From assembly GCA_032718865.1 (NCBI GenBank), contig JALUTQ010000027.1, forward strand, positions 372,001 to 436,000: a DNA stretch of 64,000 nt, in the 5' to 3' direction. A program made the translations under genes and the position numbers. The notes beneath the pieces were generated by a model. It ran no database searches. It saw only the letters and a list, made by a program, of their open reading frames with translations, and was not told the origin of the DNA. Source of the DNA: Tilletia caries (taxonomy: Eukaryota > Basidiomycota > Exobasidiomycetes > Tilletiales > Tilletiaceae). Shown piece after piece: positions 34,674 to 44,466 of the stretch. How positions within the stretch are numbered: position 1 is the stretch's first letter; the number at the start of each line of letters is the position of its first letter.

Positions 34674-35453
34674 ATGACCGACGCAGATGTGGAAGCATTC
34701 ATGGCCAATTACATCCATCTCAGTATTAACGATGACGATGCAGATACCAGTTCTTCGGCCACGTACATGCCCATTGTGGCCACCAACCACTCGGACACGA
34801 TCCTTCCGACCCTGGTCTCCCCTTCCTTCGTCTCAGGGCCGAGTCTGGACTGGAAGCCTCCGCAACGATTGGTACACAATCAACACTTTTCTTCGTCGTC
34901 AGCCACTAGCACCTCCATCGGCTCATATCAGTCCGGATCGTCCTCACAACCGCGGAACAACTTCTTCACTCAACGCAACGTGCCCATCCGAGAGACTCCT
35001 AGGCCTCTGACGGCCATCATGCCTCCGTTCCCGTTTATCGACTCTTCCTTCGTCCCGTACCGCGCGGTCGGATCTCTCATGCAGCGGTCTCCAGAGGGGA
35101 TTATTGTTCGAGAATTCTGGAAGACAGTCGTCACCGCCTTTCGCACCATCGCCATCACACATCCCGATCCTATCAAAGGAGCAGAAGAACAACAAGATCT
35201 TGGAACGTTGCTCAGTCGATTCAAGGGTCGGCGACGCGGGGTGGCATTGCTGACGGAGGCGAGCGCCGTGATACACTTCGAAGGCTTCATGCTACGCCCG
35301 CATCGAGCAGTACGCCCGAATTACGCCCTTCGTCTGTCCAGCTCTGATCACCCATACTACGCATTTCAGCATGTGCCGCGGTCAGTCAACGCTCAAGACC
35401 AATTTCCGAACGTCAACTTTGTTGTGCCGGGCATCAACCCACAGCACATCTGA
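34674..35453 (+). CDS. Unknown cargo protein, 259 aa
   Basis: Single open frame from an ATG at 34674. The N-terminal 120 residues are Ser/Thr/Asp-rich and disordered. The C-terminal half is more ordered, with MPPFPFIDSSFVPYRAVGSL, EFWKTVVTAFRTIAITHPDP, LGTLLSRFKGRRRGVALLTE and YYAFQHVPRSVN. No known domain or catalytic motif is recognised. A pyrimidine-rich leader lies before the ATG. The gene sits downstream of the Rep-helicase in the same orientation. Its coding character is supported by length and by the order/disorder pattern only. Confidence 0.5.
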   Translation: MTDADVEAFMANYIHLSINDDDADTSSSATYMPIVATNHSDTILPTLVSPSFVSGPSLDWKPPQRLVHNQHFSSSSATSTSIGSYQSGSSSQPRNNFFTQRNVPIRETPRPLTAIMPPFPFIDSSFVPYRAVGSLMQRSPEGIIVREFWKTVVTAFRTIAITHPDPIKGAEEQQDLGTLLSRFKGRRRGVALLTEASAVIHFEGFMLRPHRAVRPNYALRLSSSDHPYYAFQHVPRSVNAQDQFPNVNFVVPGINPQHI

Positions 35454-35872
35454 CGGGGCTCCCCCACAAGCTGTACATCATCTCTCAGTCGCTCCCGATC
35501 TCACTCTCCGAACCTGCTTGAGTGAGTCCAACCAGAAACATTGATGCCTGGGCTTTCCTTCTCCGCGTCACAAGCATGAGGGGCCGCCAGACTATCCCTC
35601 ATTACCTCATGTACAGTTCCCAACATGGACTGATGTTGTAACCGTCTTCCCAAGCATCTTTCTCCGTGCGGGCGCGGAAAAGTTCGACATCACGAGCGCA
35701 GCGACCCTTGCGTCAAAACTGCCACCACATTCTCTGAATCACTACCACTGCTTCCTCCACACTCCTCAACAACAGGGCACATCTTCCCGACCTCTGAAAC
35801 ACACTGTCCATTGTTCCCGACTCCGCTGCACACTACATCATCAATCTCAACCAAGAACCAACATCCTCGAAT
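35454..35872. other. Gap between cargo genes, nothing recognised
   Basis: About 420 bp with no recognisable coding unit. It probably contains the promoter of the next small gene. Confidence 0.35.
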
Positions 35873-36239
35873 ATGTCGGTGAGTCATGCGCTTCCCGGAT
35901 TTATTCGAAGCACTTTCTGATAACATTGATACCCTGTATCTGCAGACTACGGAAGCCGCTCGTGTGGCGGCGATTGAGAAACGGATGCGGGAACGCCAGG
36001 AGTGGATTCGGGCTGCGGAAGCGTCTCGGATCAAAGAACTCCGGGCGCGACAAAAAAAAGAGCGGGTCGAGGAGCTTGCCAGGCAAGCGGCTGCTCGCGA
36101 GGCCGGCCTGAACAGACCCCGTCCTTCCTTCACTCCCGAGCACGGCCAGGCCATCCGACAAGCCCGATACCTCGTAGATATGAGGCTTCGCATCGGTCCG
36201 GGTTCCACCCCTGACGAAGCTATCGTCATCGACGACTAG
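35873..36239 (+). CDS. Small charged coiled-coil protein with SIM-like tail, 99 aa
   Basis: The model has a 6-base first exon (ATG TCG, 35873-35878), a 67-bp intron (GTGAGT...CTGCAG) and a second exon 35946-36239. The 99-residue product is a highly charged helix (RVAAIEKRMRERQEWIRAAE, ELRARQKKERVEELARQAAA) followed by a short linker and the C-terminal motif AIVIDD. A hydrophobic patch followed by acids (V/I-x-V/I-I/V then Asp/Glu) is the usual form of a SUMO-interacting motif. A minus-strand gene at 37713-38078 has the same design, but I see no clear sequence identity outside the tail. The function is unknown. Confidence 0.5.
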
Positions 36240-36544
36240 TCGGGTCGCCACCTTACCCGATACTCTGTTTCCGTTTACGTACCTCTCGGCCACAAACATC
36301 TTCTCTTTTCCTTCCCATGACAAATTCACGCTCTCTCCCCGTATTCAGTTCCCTTGATGGCATCGCATCGAAGAATTTGACTTCTTGATTCGCTCGCTAC
36401 GTGCCCTAACTTTTGATTTACTTCTGTAGCTTTAGCAACGGCGCGGCGTCTATTCCTGCGCGTTCCGGCCCAGCCACCTTCTAAAATCCAACAGCGAAGA
36501 AGGCATCCTTCAAAAGGTGAGCAAGACTGTGGCTAATCCCAAGC

Positions 36545-36700
36545 TCATGTCAGGGTCAAGATTCCGGCTCTACCTCCTCAGCTCAAGGCCAAGGTCAAGG
36601 TTCCGGCTTCAGCTCTGGCTCGGACTCAGCTCAAGGTAAAGGCAAGGTCAAGGTTCCGGCTCGCGCTCAGGCCAAGGTTCCAACAGTGGCTCTAGCGGTG
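36545..36700. repeat. Degenerate minisatellite with TCAAGGTTCCGGCT-like units
   Basis: Variants of TCAAGGTTCCGGCT recur four times (near 36557, 36594, 36648 and 36677) separated by CAGCTC/GGCTC-type spacers. In one frame they read as Gly-Ser-Gln repeats, so they may have encoded a flexible linker. The array directly precedes the captured beta-oxidation gene fragment. Confidence 0.6.
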
Positions 36701-36799
36701 ATTCCGGTGAAAAATATGTTCGTAAGTGCAACGGCGGTACCGACAGCGACAAGAGTCCTAGCACCCTCGGCCAACCCGTACGACCAGCCAATCCTCCCA

Positions 36800-37375
36800 T
36801 TAAGCTCCAACCCAGTTCCTTGTGAGGATGACTGCAGCCTGTTCAAGTACGTGGCTGCCGCTGCCATTGGCTCCATCGAGGACGGCGAGAAGATCATCCA
36901 GACTGCCGTTGACGCGTTCGGCGGTCTCCACGCCATCGTCAACAACGCTGGTATCCTCCACGACAAGTCCTTCGCCAGTGTTACCGACGAGGAGTGGCAC
37001 GCCGTCATCAACGTCCACCTCCGCGGTCGGTCTCTACGGTAACTTCGGTCAGGACAACTACTCGACTGCTAAGGGTGTCAAGAACCGCATTGCGAAGATC
37101 TTTGACTTTGACGAGGAGCGGGCTATCTACCCTGCCAACAACCAGGAGTCGCTGAACGACATCATGTCGAACATCCTAACAAGCCCCCGTCACGGAAGCC
37201 TGACTGGGTCGGTACCTACAAGACGAGCATGGACCAGGCTGCGCTGTACCGGTACGTCCGACACGTTTTTAACACTTGGCACCAGGCAATGCCTTAGCGC
37301 AGGACGCTGACCTCTGTTTGCCTGAACTTTCCTGTTTAACAGACTGTCAGGTGACTACAACCCCCGAGTAAAGCT
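36800..37375 (+). pseudogene. Captured fragments of a peroxisomal multifunctional beta-oxidation enzyme gene
   Basis: Pieces of a fungal multifunctional enzyme of the Fox2 type occur in the original order but in changing frames and with parts missing. First comes the short-chain-dehydrogenase part: SIEDGEKIIQTAVDAFGGLH, IVNNAGILHDKSFASVTDEE and VINVHL. Then comes YGNFGQDNYSTAKG with the Tyr-x3-Lys pair, then NRIAKIFDFDEERAIYP, then KPPSRKPDWVGTYKTSMDQA and LYR, and near 37344 LSGDYNP from the hydratase (MaoC-like) domain. In the intact enzyme these last segments lie hundreds of residues apart. The fragment cannot make an enzyme. The arrangement fits exon-by-exon capture and decay inside a Helitron. 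The assignment rests on remembered family motifs, which are distinctive. Confidence 0.75.
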
Positions 37376-37712
37376 GATATTATTCAGGGTAGTTGTCCGC
37401 TGCCGGCCACAGCAACAATGCCGACTGCGGCAATAACATTGCAATGTGAGTCGACGAAGTTGTTCTCTCTCTGTTTGCCACAGGCTGATTTCATCGTCTT
37501 CTTGCCGCGAAACCCAAGCCTCATTCCAAGGGTTACATCTGCCTGGACCATAACGTTGCCGCTTCCGCCATATCGCGGCCTAATCAAGTCAAAGTGAGTG
37601 TCTGCAACTGAGCTCGCTTCGCATGGAGGGGTGGACTATGGTATGAATCAGTCAAGGTGGTCTCGATTCGATGTGGAACAGAAGAAAGCTGACTCGTGTT
37701 TCCCCTCGCTGC
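37376..37712. other. Remnant sequence, nothing recognised
   Basis: Follows the captured gene fragment. Acceptor-like (GCCACAG) and donor-like (GTGAGT) motifs suggest further decayed exons, but no protein family is recognised. Confidence 0.3.
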
Positions 37713-38078
37713 CTATTCAATCACAATTGGGTTGCTCTTCGAACCCAAGGCCCCCTCCCCCTCTGCATCCTGCTCGTTTGGTCGGGGCTCTTCGTCCTCG
37801 TCATCGTCTTCGATGATGATGGCAGTTTGGGGGGACGTGCCGGGTTGCGGGCGGAGGGCGGACACAGGGGTTCGGACTCGCGGTTCCTCGGCGGCGCCAG
37901 GTTGGTTCTGTGGCGTGGCACGGGCTTGATGTGCCTCGGCCGCGAGGCGGGCCTGATGTGCCTCGGCCGCGAGGCGAGCTTGATGGGCGGCAACCTCAGC
38001 ATCATGACGGGCGGCCTGGCGGGCCCGGCCGGCAAAGTCCAGTGGGGCCAACGAGCCCATGTTCATCCGCAACACCAT
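37713..38078 (-). CDS. Small acidic-tailed protein with Ala-rich repeats and SIM-like motifs
   Basis: Minus-strand frame of about 121 residues from an ATG at 38078. An N-terminal helix with tandem HQARLAAEA units (about three copies, encoded by a GC-rich repeat at 37925-37985) is followed by a Pro-rich linker and two motifs of SUMO-interacting type: TAIIIEDDDEDEE and, at the extreme C-terminus, NPIVIE. The helix plus SIM-like tail is the same plan as the plus-strand gene at 35873. A TTG upstream (38090) is in frame, but the ATG is preferred. No enzymatic domain is seen. Confidence is limited by length and low complexity. Confidence 0.45.
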   Translation of the reverse strand: MVLRMNMGSLAPLDFAGRARQAARHDAEVAAHQARLAAEAHQARLAAEAHQARATPQNQPGAAEEPRVRTPVSALRPQPGTSPQTAIIIEDDDEDEEPRPNEQDAEGEGALGSKSNPIVIE

Positions 38079-38776
38079 CTGCCCAGACAATCAAGATCAG
38101 TACACATTTTCCCCTATATTAATTCCTACTCACAGTGTATGGTTACTTTGTGGTATTCCGGATGCCTTCGATACGTTTGAGAGACGAAGTCTTGGTCGTT
38201 GTGATGACCTACTACTATACAGCGGATAACCACTGTGCATCATTAAAAGTTTCGATTACTGACAGAAGCAAGAACGTCGAGAGCATAGTAGAGACAAGGG
38301 TAGTAGCCTGAACATCGAAGAGGTGAATGACTTCCAAACGCTTCGGTCGCGTCGCACGTCGCGACGTCTCCGCGACGAGGAAGCGGCCATTTAAAGTTTT
38401 GTGGTTCCTAGCCTGAGATTGGGCCCATCGGATAAATAGTTAGTCTTGTGAAACCGCCACGACGATCTCGAGTTCCTTGTCGGCTCCGCCGCCACCACCA
38501 AAACCCGACACCACTGCGGCCACCACCGCGCCCACCACTGCGGCCACCACGACGACACTGCCAAAGAGCGGAAACGGGTTCCTGAGGGCTGATCTGCAAC
38601 GGTCAGGGCACACTTTGTGCTACACCTACTCGCGCGCGACTCGCGCAGTCTCGCTGATACCCCTGGCATGCCCACGGGGGCCTCGGCCAGCCAACGCATA
38701 TAAGACGAGCAGCCTCGTAAGTTCGCTTGATCCTTTGCTCACCACTTACCAATCTTCCATTGCAGTCTCCATTACG
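38079..38776. other. Gap between cargo genes, GC/Pro-Thr-rich
   Basis: No gene is assigned. Around 38470-38560 the sequence is a CCACCAC/GCCACC-rich low-complexity tract. The plus-strand frame from 38477 is open into the next gene, but the ATG at 38777 fits better as a start. Confidence 0.35.
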
Positions 38777-39550
38777 ATGGCTTCGCCTCCCGGCAACGGG
38801 TCCTTCGCGAAGACCTCAAAGTACTGCACACATCTTGCCTTATCAGCAGACTTGATCCTAGGCGATGCCACGAGCACGATGAGCGTCCATGAGATCGCGT
38901 GCACGATGGACGACGAGGCCGGCCAGATCCACAACGTGACCCTCAACTGCTGGAGCCGAGAACAACCCCTGCAGGGACTGTACATTGTGTACCATGTACC
39001 TTTCGCCACCCATCCCAACCGCCTCGGCGTGTCCGACTCTACTACCATGCGCCGCCTCCCTGATGAATTCGATGGTGAGTGTAACTGTGATTCCCTCCTT
39101 TTCCCGTTGCTAACACTGATTCCCTCCATATCCCGTTGCTAACGCGAACACACAGGACTACTTTCCGACGGTCCTACCCTGCCTCCTGCTCCCATTCGAC
39201 TTCGCGGCGTTGGGGCCATCATCTCGGTCGACGCGGATCGAAAAGTTGGGCTTGTCCAAGGGTTCACCTACCTGAACAAGACTCATCAGTGGCAAGGCTT
39301 CAAACTACGACTAACGTTCGAGGACACCGCTCGATGGGCTTCGTGGACGATCCCTGCCGCTCGAAACCTGGTCGACTTCGATTGTATCGTTGCGCAAATG
39401 GGACCGGACAACATTCTTGACGTACACATCCGACACATCATGGTGGTGGGTCCCGCACCGGTCGCTCTTATGCAATCCCTCGATATCAACGTGCCAGCAA
39501 ACAACGACCGAGCAGAACGACTTCGACAAGCGCGGGCAGCCAATGGCTAG
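38777..39550 (+). CDS. Unknown cargo protein, two exons, 230 aa
   Basis: Exons 38777-39074 and 39156-39550 join in phase through an 81-bp intron. The product has 230 residues and alternating hydrophobic segments (YCTHLALSADLILGD, GLYIVYHVPFATHPNRLGV, IRLRGVGAIISVDADRKVGL, FKLRLTFEDTARWASWTIP, NILDVHIRHIMVVGPAPVAL) that suggest a beta-rich fold. It ends at TAG 39548-39550. Directly after, in another frame, a Thr/Pro-rich sequence with a terminal RKRGRAD (nuclear-signal-like) runs to 39722, so the ancestral protein may have been longer and lost its tail by a small frameshift. The beta pattern and genome context would suit a single-strand-DNA-binding-type accessory, but no motif proves it. Confidence 0.5.
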
Positions 39551-39742
39551 TCATGGAACAAAAGAAGAATGGAGCTCCAGCGGAGCCAACGGCCACGACA
39601 TCGACTGAAACGACAGCATCGACGGCAACGACCAGTCCTAACGACCCACCAACAGAATCTCCGACCGGACCTCCTTCCACTCCGACGACATCAGGCATTC
39701 GTAAGCGCGGCCGCGCAGATTAATCATCTGCATATGGGTTGA

Positions 39743-39930
39743 CGTTCTGAAATACGAACGCGCCAACAATATGAGTCGTATGACTCCGAATCTTTCTCAC
39801 TCGTTGTGACGACAACACCCTTCTCTCTCCCTGCGCGCGTTCCCAGAAATATACATGTGTATATGATATCATTAGCCTACAGTCTGAATCGTTCCTGACC
39901 TCGTACGTGGTACGGAGCGTAAGTTATGCA
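39743..39930 (+). repeat. 190-bp dispersed repeat, copy 1
   Basis: Begins GTTCTGAAATACGAACGC and ends near CGTGGTACGGAGCGTAAG. It lies about 20 bp after the last open frame of the preceding gene. Copies 2 and 3 are at 43.5 and 45.2 kb in the same orientation. Confidence 0.75.
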
Positions 39931-39950
39931 CCGGGGACCCTCCCCCGGGG

Positions 39951-42375
39951 ATCTCCCAGTGGTCGCAACCTTCAAACACCAGCACTGTGAGTGTACACGA
40001 TGGATTCGTAGATTGCGTTGCACAGCTGAACGCGCTCTTCTCATCTTCAGGGCTTTACTCGTGTTCTTCGCCGATCGCACCCTCTGCGCGCGTGACTCCG
40101 TCCCTCGCCCCTGACGTCAACCTCACTTCTTCGCTCCTCAGCCCGGCGAATCCGGCATCTCCCCACTCACTGCTGCGCTCTCAACGACCGTCTCGTCATC
40201 CGGACTTCCAACACAGGCACATTCAGGCGGCCACGATGCTCTCCACGTTCGGATGCGCTCAGGCTGTTGCCTGGTGAGTCGACTTTGAGGCGCATATATC
40301 TTGCCGCCTGCCCAACTGACTCAGCACCCTTTCCTCAGCAGGACGAGCAGTACAGCAACAGCAACCCAACATAACAACAGCAACAGAGTGAGTGCATCCG
40401 TCCCCTCTTCTGCTTCTGTTGGTATTCACTATCGACATCATCCTCTACACAGCAGAATGCTAGCAAAGCAGCGACCACAACTACCGAAGTGTGCCCTTCC
40501 TACCTCGTTCTCTGCCCGCCATCTGACGCGTCTTCATTGCCTGGCCTAGGCGCATACAAGCGCGCGACGCGGATCACGCATAGCGAGCGTCATTTTTTTC
40601 TAGTCACTGCACAGAGGCACTGATGCCCTCACCGCTAACCTCCCCCTATCATCATCAGGTCCGATGAAGTCCTCAAGGGAACGTGTCGCTGAATTTTCTC
40701 TCTGATCTCCTCCTTTCTGCTTGATACAGATGTGCATATAGCATGTTCAAGTCTCAACAAGGTGCGCTGCCAACGTGACTGGTTCTCACGCATGTATTGG
40801 GCCATCAACTCACTGACGCGGCACCCCCGTTCTCTCTCTTTCTCATAGACCGAGGTTCGCTTCCCTAGGCCCTAGCAGACCAGCCTTAGACCTGTGGGTA
40901 TGCATGCTTTCACTTGCTTCACTGACACTGACACTGATCAACTTTCTTTGCACCCTCTCTTATAGGTATCTTGCTCTCGATGAGGAGGACATATGAACGA
41001 GAACGACAACAGAAGGGCATTGAACTGGGTACCGTCACCGCTCTCCTTCACTGCCCTGCTGATCCAATTCTCGCCTGTGAGGCCATACATTCCCTTAGAC
41101 TCTTCACTTCCCTCCCCTCTCCTCCAGTCTTCGTTTCCAGGACAGAATCGGCTACTTCTACTCCATCCTTTCGTCGACATCGGCACCGAGTTCGTCAAGT
41201 CTCACAAGTGAGTGGAAGACGCGGTAAGATGATCGAAGCTGCGTGAACGCACTCACTAATCACAAATGATCCTTCCCATCGCCGTCAGTTTACACCTGTC
41301 TTCACGGGAACACTATCATCCAGCAACGCACCCTACCTCGTCCTCGTCCTCGGACGATCCGTGCGGCTCGTGCGTGCCTTGGCCATTATTAAGCTTGGTA
41401 CGTTCACATGAGTTCCGATCTGCGTATACTTCTTCCAATTTCATGTGACTGATGCCTTTCCCCTTTACCCAGACGCCGTTGAGATCTTTATCGTACTTCT
41501 TCTCCGATATCACGCCTTCTTCCTCGACTTCCTGCCGGACGCACGCGTGAACGACAAGTTGAATTGACATCGACCACCACCAAAGGACAGGGTCGGAAGT
41601 TAATCCGCTTAGGCACGGTGCAGTCGCTGTGAACGAGGTTATAAGACACACTCTGCACGGTCGCACTTCAATATGACTTCGAATTACGCGTGTGTGATGA
41701 GGCATGCCTGATGGAGTCCTGAGGCCTGAGGCCTGAGGCCTGAGGCCTGAGGCCTGAAGCCTGAGACCTGAGCCTGAAAACTTGAGTCGTGAGCGGCTTG
41801 AAAGCTTGGATATACATATTGAGGCTTGAGGCTTGAGGCTTGAGGCTTGCTGGAGAAGGGTCTATTGTTTCATCTCATGATAACCGGCGTGGTGGGGGCT
41901 GCACCGCCGCCGCGGCCGCCGAGCTTGGGGCGACGAATGAACCCAAGATGGATTATATGGTGTTGATAAGATAAACGTGACCCCGCCGCGGCTAGAAACG
42001 CGGGCGCGGCCGTCCCGCGAGCGGAAGGACTCAATCAACCAATCTTCCCCAATCCGCAAGCGTATCCACCACCACCACGACATCCGCGATCGATCTCAGC
42101 AAGCAGTTCATCGACTAATCCCCACAGCGCCCGCAGATTGACGCTGCAGGCAATTCAGCACTCCACCACCACGGCGCCCGCAGACCGAGCTCAGCAAGCG
42201 TGTCAGGGACTCCACCACCACGGCCCCAGCAGAACAACCCGACAAGCAATCCCCAACGATCAAACCGAGTGCACTGGCCAGTATCTCTTCGTTCCCTATA
42301 AGAACAGCGATCCCAAAAAGACTGACGTGTCTTCTCTCTCCAGTTTCTTCCTCCCACACTCACAACACTCACAAC
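39951..42375. other. Stretch with no recognised gene; possible decayed micro-exons
   Basis: Many donor-like GTGAGT and acceptor-like CAG signals with pyrimidine tracts alternate at short spacing (for example ATG at 40235, donor near 40274, acceptor near 40323), as if a gene of very short exons had been here. No protein could be assembled with confidence. The stretch also holds the GAGGCCT heptamer array near 41.7 kb. Confidence 0.35.
41718..41850. repeat. Heptamer tandem repeats (TGAGGCC and TGAGGCT)
   Basis: TGAGGCC is repeated about five times from 41718, decays into TGAAGCC/TGAGACC variants, and a related TGAGGCT array follows at about 41822-41850. The period is 7 throughout. Confidence 0.85.
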
Positions 42376-43392
42376 ATGTCCACACATTCCCTCGGAGATA
42401 CTTCATCCACCGTGGTCCTTCTCACTCACGCTTCTTCACCTCTGGTTCAAGCACTCGCGTTCACCATCCTGAAGAACTGGACACCCGCAGCAATTATCCT
42501 CGTCGACCACGATCCCACCTCTCTCGGCCCCTGCATCAACTACCTCACACAACAATCATGGACCACCGGCAGGGGGGAACCAACACGAGTCGTGTCCGTG
42601 CTCGCCGACATCACCGACTTCCAATCCGCTCTCCGCGCCGTCAAGGAGACGGTCGCAGGTTACGGACGACTCGATTTCGTTTTCACTTTCCCGCCGGGCC
42701 AGCAACCCCCAGGAGCCTCCCAGGGACCGGACTTACCGACGACGACTGTTTTCCCCATTCTCAGCAGGCCTCCATATGACGGGACGCCGGTAACTTCACC
42801 CACAACACCCACAACAGCACCCCGAGTACGGGCCATTCCGCCGCCGCCGGACCACTGGAACCACTTCGATGATATCGTCCGAAGCACAGCCAACTTGCTA
42901 CACGCCTCGGTTCCAGCTCTCATCTGCGCTCCGCGTGTCCCTGGTGGGACGTTAATCACCCCAGAACCAGCACCCACGAGAAGATACTTTGTCTTCGTCA
43001 ACCTCCCGCGACCCGGCGAGACGAGCATGGCTCTCTCGAGTCCATACCATAACGCGGGTGAGTACTAGCGCAACACATTGAACTTAACAGAACTGACGCA
43101 TTCTTCCTTCACAGGGATGGCGGCGGCGGAGGACTTGCTTCACACGTTCAGTCATCTCGTTCCGCAAGAGGCCCAAGGAGAAGGTCTCCCTCACCCGCCA
43201 ATCCCTCGCGTGCTCTTCGGAATTCTCAAAGTCAGGGACATCTGTCACCCATCCAACGTCGAACGGTCCATTGCAGACGAGGTGAACTGTGTCCTTCGGT
43301 TGGTTCGGCGAATGCAGTCGAACTCGGACGGACCGTCGGGAGACGTGGACTTAGGGCGGGGTTTGTTCACACTAAGGATACCGCGTTCATGA
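42376..43392 (+). CDS. Short-chain-dehydrogenase-like protein, probably inactive
   Basis: Exons 42376-43057 and 43115-43392 join in phase through a 57-bp intron, giving 319 residues. The order of parts follows the SDR fold: a first beta strand and glycine-loop-like region (VVLLTHASSPLVQALAFTIL), a second strand ending in acid (AAIILVDHDP), the ADITD motif (VSVLADITDFQSALRAVKE), and GYGRLDFVFTF, where active SDRs have an NNAG-type motif but this has FPPG. The expected Tyr-x3-Lys site appears as YHNAGMAAAEDLL with Met in place of Lys. The glycine-rich loop is also changed (THASSPL instead of TGxxxGIG). A Pro/Thr-rich insert sits mid-protein. These changes suggest loss of catalysis, with either a binding role or decay. 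It is followed at about 100 bp by copy 2 of the 190-bp repeat. Confidence 0.6.
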
Positions 43393-43496
43393 GCCTTCAA
43401 TACGATTCAAGATGTGGTACGTACACTGGTGGACCAGCTTCCATTACTTACCGGTGTTACCACGCCGTCTTCGGTCAGTGTCCCCCCACCCAGCAA

Positions 43497-43690
43497 GTTC
43501 TGAAATACGAACGCAGCGACAATATGAGTCTTAGGACTCCGAATCTTTCTAAATCGTTGTTCGACAACAACCTCCTCTCTTCTCCCGCGCGCGCTCTCAG
43601 GAATATATATGGGTTTTCAATGATCTTTTTGGCCTGATGTCTGTATCGTTCCTGAATTCGTACATGGTTGGGAGCGCAAGAGTCCGTGCG
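43497..43690 (+). repeat. 190-bp dispersed repeat, copy 2
   Basis: Aligns with copy 1 over its length: GTTCTGAAATACGAACGC, then ACTCCGAATCTTTCT, a central pyrimidine/CGCGCGC part, and ATCGTTCCTGA before the end. Lies about 105 bp after the SDR-like gene. Confidence 0.75.
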
Positions 43691-44466
43691 AGCGAAGTCT
43701 CGTCGTGGGTCGTGACCGGCTGGATACCCTGGAGAACATCAATGCCATCAGTGACAGCCACAACCATCATCCCGACAACTTCCTCAAAACACCAACCCAA
43801 GACCACCACGACAGCCGAAGAACACACGTCCAGCATCCCTCTTCGTGTTCACGCGAGTCTAGTCCTGTCCGGATAGCAAGTTCCAGCCCTGATCCGATAT
43901 ATCTCGTTGCGGACTCCTCACACCGACTCGTCACCACTACATCTATTGCGTTCGTAGCGCTGGTATCGTCCAGCAGCACCGGCCCCTTATCTGCTTTGCT
44001 CACCTCCATGCCAGCCAGCGACCTAGCTCCGCCTTCCTTCTTCCTCAGCACGCACAAAGAAATCAACGAACAGGAAGACGTCTTCGCGCCAATCCGCCAC
44101 AGGTCCAGCAGCACCCTGTCCATTCCGCATGGTCCCCTCCCTGATCCGCCTCCTGGCGCTAACCCACCAGCGCGGAGGGAGAGAGAGCAGGGCCACGTCG
44201 CGTAAAACACCGGCTCGGAAAAGTGGGAAAGTGAGCAAGACCGCGTCCCGCGGAAGTCAAGGCCAGCTGTGAGCCCAAACCCAAGTGAGTCTGACGAAGT
44301 TAACGTCTAGCAACCTTGTCCTTTCTCATTCACACAGCGAGGCTTTCCGTCGTCGGTCCTCCCTTTGAAGCAAGATCCAAACATGTCATCGCATTGGACT
44401 ACGGATGCATCATGCCACGATTTGATTACACTGGGCAGCCGCCAACACGTACTCGTACAACCCGAA
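43691..44466. other. Gap with no recognised gene
   Basis: Open frames exist (for example 43705-44205 plus), but their Ser/Pro-rich translations show no family features. Confidence 0.35.

Noticed and set aside
36800..37375. Functional short-chain dehydrogenase gene
   Set aside because: The frame changes between conserved blocks, the N-terminal nucleotide-binding part is missing, and the later blocks belong to a distant domain of the parent enzyme.
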